This document shows, piece after piece, positions 60,438 through 64,000 of a stretch of DNA of 64,000 bases. A model generated the notes under the pieces. It worked only from the letters and a program-made list of their open reading frames with translations. It searched no databases and was not told where the DNA came from. Origin of the DNA: Palsa-1150 sp964531095 (GTDB lineage Bacteria; Myxococcota_A; Polyangia; Polyangiales; Polyangiaceae); contig CAZHED010000009.1 in the NCBI GenBank assembly GCA_964531095.1, forward strand, positions 1 through 64,000, read 5' to 3'. Numbering within the stretch: position 1 is the first letter of the stretch; each line of letters begins with the position of its first letter. The position numbers were made by a program, and so were the translations under genes.

Positions 60438-61466
60438 ATGGGACATCCGACCAACCGCCAGTGGCTCCTCGCACGCCGACCGCGCGGCTCCTGGAGCGCC
60501 GACGACTTCCGGTGGACCGAATCAGTGGCCCCAGAGCCCGCGGAAGGCGAGATCTTGGTACGCAATCTCTATCTATCGTGCGATCCGACGCAGCGCGGAT
60601 GGATTGCGGGAGACACCTATTTGCCCGCGGTGCGAATCGGAGAGGTGATGCGATCGTTCGCGGTCGGTGAGATCTTGATCTCGCGCGACCCGCATTTCCA
60701 GGCCGGGCAGTTGGTGCAGGGGCTGTTCGGGTGGCAAGACTACTGCGTCACGCGCCAGGGCGGGCCCTACCCGATTCTCGCCGTTCCACCGAACGTACCC
60801 ATCGAAGCCGCGATGAGCATTCTCGGCAACACGGGTATGACTGCCTACTTCGGTCTGCTCGACGTCGGCAGGCCCAATCCCGGGGAGACGGTCGTCGTTT
60901 CGGGCGCAGCTGGCGCGACCGGATCGGCCGTCGGGCAGATCGCCAAGATCAAGGGCTGCCGCGCGATCGGCATCGCGGGCGGCCCGGAGAAATGCCAATA
61001 TCTGACGAACGATCTCGGCTTCGACGCCGCCATTGATTACAAGTCCGAAAACGTCATGACCCGATTGCGGGAGACGTGCCCTAAGGGGATCGACGTGTAC
61101 TTCGACAATGTGGGCGGGCGCATCCTCGACGCGGCCCTCATCCACCTGGCCCTTCGCGGTCGGGTGGTGATCTGCGGCGCGATGTCGATGTACAACGAAG
61201 CGGCGCTCCCCCCAGGGCCCAGGAACTACCTCAACCTGCTGATTCGGCGCGGTCGTATGGAGGGCTTCGTCGTCATCGACTACATGCCTCGGGCGGCCGA
61301 GGCCATGACGGCGCTTGCAGGCTGGGTTCGTGAAGGCAGGCTCAAAGACCAGATTGACCTGCAGCACGGGCTCGAAAACGCTCCCGCAGCGGTCGCGCGA
61401 CTGTTCAAAGGCGAGAACCGAGGCAAGCAGTTGCTCAAAATCGCGGATACCACGCCGCACCACTGA
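60438..61466 (+). CDS. Zinc-free MDR NADP-dependent oxidoreductase
   Basis: This is a 342-residue medium-chain dehydrogenase/reductase of the leukotriene B4 dehydrogenase/curcumin reductase type, which reduces enone double bonds with NADPH. The block LYLSCDPTQRGWI replaces the zinc-site region. The NADP motif VVVSGAAGATGSAVGQIAKI lies near residues 154-173, and FDNVGGRILD is also typical. An AGAGGAT ribosome site precedes the ATG by about 6 bases. The physiological substrate is unknown. Confidence 0.92.
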   Translation: MGHPTNRQWLLARRPRGSWSADDFRWTESVAPEPAEGEILVRNLYLSCDPTQRGWIAGDTYLPAVRIGEVMRSFAVGEILISRDPHFQAGQLVQGLFGWQDYCVTRQGGPYPILAVPPNVPIEAAMSILGNTGMTAYFGLLDVGRPNPGETVVVSGAAGATGSAVGQIAKIKGCRAIGIAGGPEKCQYLTNDLGFDAAIDYKSENVMTRLRETCPKGIDVYFDNVGGRILDAALIHLALRGRVVICGAMSMYNEAALPPGPRNYLNLLIRRGRMEGFVVIDYMPRAAEAMTALAGWVREGRLKDQIDLQHGLENAPAAVARLFKGENRGKQLLKIADTTPHH

Positions 61467-61552
61467 TTTGGCTTCTCGGCCGCTTGTTTGACCGCGTCAT
61501 CAACCCGGCGGCGCAATGGCCGGCATTCAGCACCGCGACCACCACGGAGCGG

Positions 61553-62116
61553 TCAGGTCTGGTCCCAGAGGGGATCCTTCGTGCCGAAGACGGCGGCCAT
61601 CGCCGGCGACAAAACGCGATTCGCCGGAGGGACCACGACGGCTCCGGGGTTGACGTTGGTGGTCACGACGCAGTTGGCGCCGATTTTTGCGCCGTTCCCG
61701 ATCTTTACCCGGCCGAGCACACGGGCGCCCACGAAGAGGACGACGTTATTGCCGATTGTTGGGTATTCAGGCGGATCCCCATTGGCCCCGATCGTCACGT
61801 CGTGAAATACGGTGAAGTTGTCTCCGATTTCGGTGGACGGGATCCAGATGTTGCGGGGGTGGATCAGGTAGAAGCCGGGACCGATGCGCGCCTTCGGGTT
61901 GATGTTGACGTTGAGGAGTGTGCGCCAGCAGAGTTTGTTGAAGATTCGGTATGCCACGACGGACGGGATCCGAAGTGCAAATGGCAGTGACCGTGCCAAC
62001 ACCCCCGCCCGGTAGGTTGCTCCGATCCAGAACCCCTCGTGCCTGTACCAGCCCCCGAGCTTCTTGTACCTGGCCGCGTCGCGCTGCAATGCTCGGAACG
62101 TGGCTCCCACTCCCAT
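61553..62116 (-). CDS. Left-handed beta-helix (hexapeptide) acyltransferase, serine acetyltransferase-like
   Basis: This is a 187-residue protein. The N-terminal helical part (RALQRDAARYKKLGGWYRHE) resembles serine O-acetyltransferase-like enzymes of polysaccharide clusters. The hexapeptide-repeat helix shows NINPKARIGPGFYLIHPRN, FTVFHDVTIGANG (likely catalytic His) and VGARVLGRVKIGNGAKIGAN. Start ATG 62116 is preferred over an upstream start with unrelated sequence. It may O-acetylate a sugar or lipid; it lies 103 bases downstream of the fabG-like gene. Confidence 0.88.
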   Translation of the reverse strand: MGVGATFRALQRDAARYKKLGGWYRHEGFWIGATYRAGVLARSLPFALRIPSVVAYRIFNKLCWRTLLNVNINPKARIGPGFYLIHPRNIWIPSTEIGDNFTVFHDVTIGANGDPPEYPTIGNNVVLFVGARVLGRVKIGNGAKIGANCVVTTNVNPGAVVVPPANRVLSPAMAAVFGTKDPLWDQT

Positions 62117-62219
62117 TCGTATATCGCTATCAGAATTCCGGCCCCCTTGCAAACGAGGGGCCAGTTCTCCAGGCCGCCTCTCGGCCGCACCGGCCGCGCG
62201 ACAGGCGGGCACCTCGCCG

Positions 62220-62978
62220 TTACCCGGTGAGGCCGCCGTCGATCACCACGACTTGGCCGGTCAGGTACTGCGGCGCCTCGAGGGCGAGGTAGGAGACAAG
62301 CGACCCGACCTCGTCTGCTGTGGCGAAGCGACGCATCGGCACGCGGGCAATCGCCGCGGTGCGCTGCGCAGGAGTGAACGCGGATAGCATGTCCGTGTCG
62401 ACGAAGCCGGGCGCGACGGCGTTGACCGGGATTCCCCAGCTGGCCAGCTCTTTGGCCAGGGACCGAGTGAACCCGATGATGGCTGCTTTCGCCGCACAAT
62501 AGTTGGTCTGTCCAGGTATACCGACGATGCCGGATACCGAAGTCAGATTGATGATTCGCCCTGCGCGCTGGCGCATCATCTGCTTGGCCGTGGGCTTCGT
62601 GGAACCGAAAAGGCCGTTCAGGCTCGTCTCGAGGACCCCCGACCAATCGGCGTGACTCATCATTGGCAACAACCGATCGGTCGTGATGCCCGCGTTGTTG
62701 ACGAGGACGTCGATCCGGCCGCGATCGACAATCGTCTTTTCGACCATCTCGCTGGAGGCCGCCGCGTCGCGCGCGTCCACGCGCACCGCCTCGGCGACCT
62801 GTCCGGCGTCGCGCAACTGCTCGACGATCTCCGCTGCCGCTTGTTCGTTGTTAAGGAACGTGAAGTGGACTTCGAGGCCCGCGGCGGCCAGCCGGTGAAC
62901 AACGGCCTTGCCGATGCCTCGAGATCCGCCGGTCACCACGGCGACTGGCCGACTGCCTCCCTGCGCTTCAGGTTTCAT
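62220..62978 (-). CDS. FabG-like 3-oxoacyl-ACP reductase (SDR)
   Basis: This is a 252-residue classical short-chain dehydrogenase. The cofactor loop VVTGGSRGIGKAV is at about 12-24, followed by VLVNNAGITTD, catalytic Ser in LTSVSG, Tyr-x3-Lys in TNYCAAKAAI, and AVAPGFVDTDML. The closing GQVVVIDGGLTG matches FabG. It starts at ATG 62978, overlapping the ketosynthase-like gene by 11 bases, so it likely reduces the products of the same fatty-acid or polyketide-type system. Confidence 0.93.
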   Translation of the reverse strand: MKPEAQGGSRPVAVVTGGSRGIGKAVVHRLAAAGLEVHFTFLNNEQAAAEIVEQLRDAGQVAEAVRVDARDAAASSEMVEKTIVDRGRIDVLVNNAGITTDRLLPMMSHADWSGVLETSLNGLFGSTKPTAKQMMRQRAGRIINLTSVSGIVGIPGQTNYCAAKAAIIGFTRSLAKELASWGIPVNAVAPGFVDTDMLSAFTPAQRTAAIARVPMRRFATADEVGSLVSYLALEAPQYLTGQVVVIDGGLTG

Positions 62979-64000
62979 GGCGGGCCGAAAGGACGAGGGC
63001 CGAACAGGCACCCGAGAGAGAGAGCGACGTGATCAGGGCGTAGCCCGCGTCCACCGGTGTCTCTTCCCGGAGGTATCGCAGCCCCGGGACTTGGGGCTGT
63101 TCGAGCCGAGCGATCGGGGGGGCGATTCCCGAGCGCAGGGCGGTAACCGCCGCCAGGGACTGGAGGAGGCCGCTCGCATCGATGGTGTCGCCGAGATTTG
63201 CTTTGACCGCCATTACGGGAGTGCGCGCGGCCGTCTCGCCGAGCGCTGCGACAAGCGCTAGCGCCTCGGCGCGGTCTCTCGCAAGCTGTCCGTTGGCGCT
63301 CGCGCTGACGAGAGCGACCTGGGCCGGAGACACGCGAGAAGCTCGCATCGCGCCCGTACAGGCGCGATGGAGCGAACCTTCGATGTTCGACGATTTCGTG
63401 GCGAACGTGGCCGCGTATCCGTGGACGAAAGCCTTGGGCTCGGCGCCACGACCCCGGGCGTCCTCCAACCGCTCGAGCACCACGGCCGCCGCTGCCTCTC
63501 CGAAGGCGGTTCCCCGAGATCGCTGGTCGAACACGCGAAACTCCTCGGCCGGGGCGAGCATGCCGGCGCGCGACGCGGCCAGCGAAAGCTCATCGCAGAT
63601 CGCGAAACCAGCGACCACGATACACGCGCGCGCCCGGCCCCTTTCCAGAAGCCGCGCACCGAGCCCGACGGCGTCGAGCGACGAAACGCCGCCGTCGCTG
63701 AGCGTGATCGAGAAGGCCTTGGCGCCAAACGACAGCGCGATCACCGCGCCGGGCGCGCTCGGGATGGCGAGCGGCATCCAAGCGGGGTTGGTGCGTTGAA
63801 GGCCAGCGGTCACCAGGCTGCGGTCGTACTCGATGAGAGTGTCCAGGTGTCCGAAGGTCGACGCGGTCACGAGACCGAGCTCTTCGCCTGGCAGGGCCGC
63901 CGCTTCTAGCCCCGAGTCCAACAGCGCCAGCTTGGTCGCGCAGATTCCGAGCCGTGTCATGCGATTGTAGATGCGCATCCCACGGATGTTGGCGTAGCGG
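62968..64000 (-). CDS. Ketosynthase-fold protein lacking Cys-His-His (N-terminus beyond window)
   Basis: About 344 codons are visible, open to the window edge. The thiolase fold of a beta-ketoacyl synthase is clear from LLERGRARACIVVAG, FDQRSRGTAFGEAAAAVVLE and VMAVKANLGDTIDASG. The active-site positions are all changed: the Cys site reads SDGGVSS (Gly), the first His site ALVSASANG (Ser), and the second GH is GD. Only the conserved Lys of the KxxxGH block remains. It is therefore probably a non-condensing subunit such as a chain-length factor. An ATG at 63978 exists, but coding clearly continues upstream of it (RYANIRGMRIYNR). Confidence 0.85.
   Translation of the reverse strand, partial: RYANIRGMRIYNRMTRLGICATKLALLDSGLEAAALPGEELGLVTASTFGHLDTLIEYDRSLVTAGLQRTNPAWMPLAIPSAPGAVIALSFGAKAFSITLSDGGVSSLDAVGLGARLLERGRARACIVVAGFAICDELSLAASRAGMLAPAEEFRVFDQRSRGTAFGEAAAAVVLERLEDARGRGAEPKAFVHGYAATFATKSSNIEGSLHRACTGAMRASRVSPAQVALVSASANGQLARDRAEALALVAALGETAARTPVMAVKANLGDTIDASGLLQSLAAVTALRSGIAPPIARLEQPQVPGLRYLREETPVDAGYALITSLSLSGACSALVLSARHET

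Overview
The window is a gene-dense, high-GC stretch of bacterial chromosome, with frequent GTG and TTG starts, many 1-14 bp gene overlaps and strong G/C at third codon positions. The gene content points to a myxobacterium-like organism (Myxococcota, probably the Polyangia side). It has Cys-rich lipoproteins, an AgmX/PglI-type C-terminal domain protein, a secreted propeller protein with a MYXO-CTERM-like tail, many histidine kinases, and core genes of proteobacterial type. This placement is inferred from gene content; no rRNA is present to confirm it. I saw no tRNA, rRNA, CRISPR array, prophage or intact insertion sequence.

Left part (1-15.5 kb, almost all minus strand). It holds the N-terminal two thirds of secA and a lipoprotein/outer-membrane pair. 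A tight operon encodes a GNAT-fold protein of the YghO/bacterial ceramide synthase type, an extended SDR like ceramide reductase, and a CPXCG zinc-ribbon-like protein. Next comes a long run htrA-GNAT-truA-lipoproteins-AgmX-like-rsmD. After one plus-strand gene follow dapB, dapA and a GH57 glycogen branching enzyme. A near-consensus promoter at 15.7 kb drives rplU-rpmA.

Middle (16-38 kb). The plus strand carries a HAD phosphatase, an outer-membrane protein translationally coupled to a one-haem lipoprotein, and an NtrB-like kinase. The minus strand carries a polysaccharide deacetylase, recD2, a two-component pair whose kinase has almost no periplasmic loop, a 626-residue membrane protein, pyrE, an operon of MscS-like channel plus two CPA2-type antiporters, and the membrane protein-mutL-miaA operon.

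Right part (38-64 kb). It starts with an orphan 1121-residue transglutaminase/DUF2126 protein. A perfect 25-bp inverted repeat element separates a GNAT gene from a Fur-family gene. Then come a Spy/CpxP-like protein with a His-rich micropeptide gene, 5-FTHF cyclo-ligase, and a signalling island: a lone receiver, a 57-residue protein, a 42-bp tandem repeat, a PAS pseudokinase and a CheR-PAS methyltransferase. A plus-strand series follows, with a rhomboid protease, MFS transporter, alpha/beta hydrolase, RlmL-type methyltransferase, DUF2277, DUF2252, methyltransferase, propeller protein, rseP, rsmB and an oxidoreductase. The window ends with a minus-strand group: a catalytically dead-looking ketosynthase, a FabG-like reductase and a hexapeptide acyltransferase.

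The most interesting points are the putative ceramide operon, the MscS plus double-antiporter operon, the ketosynthase that has lost Cys-His-His, the inverted-repeat element, and the 42-bp minisatellite beside degenerate signalling proteins.
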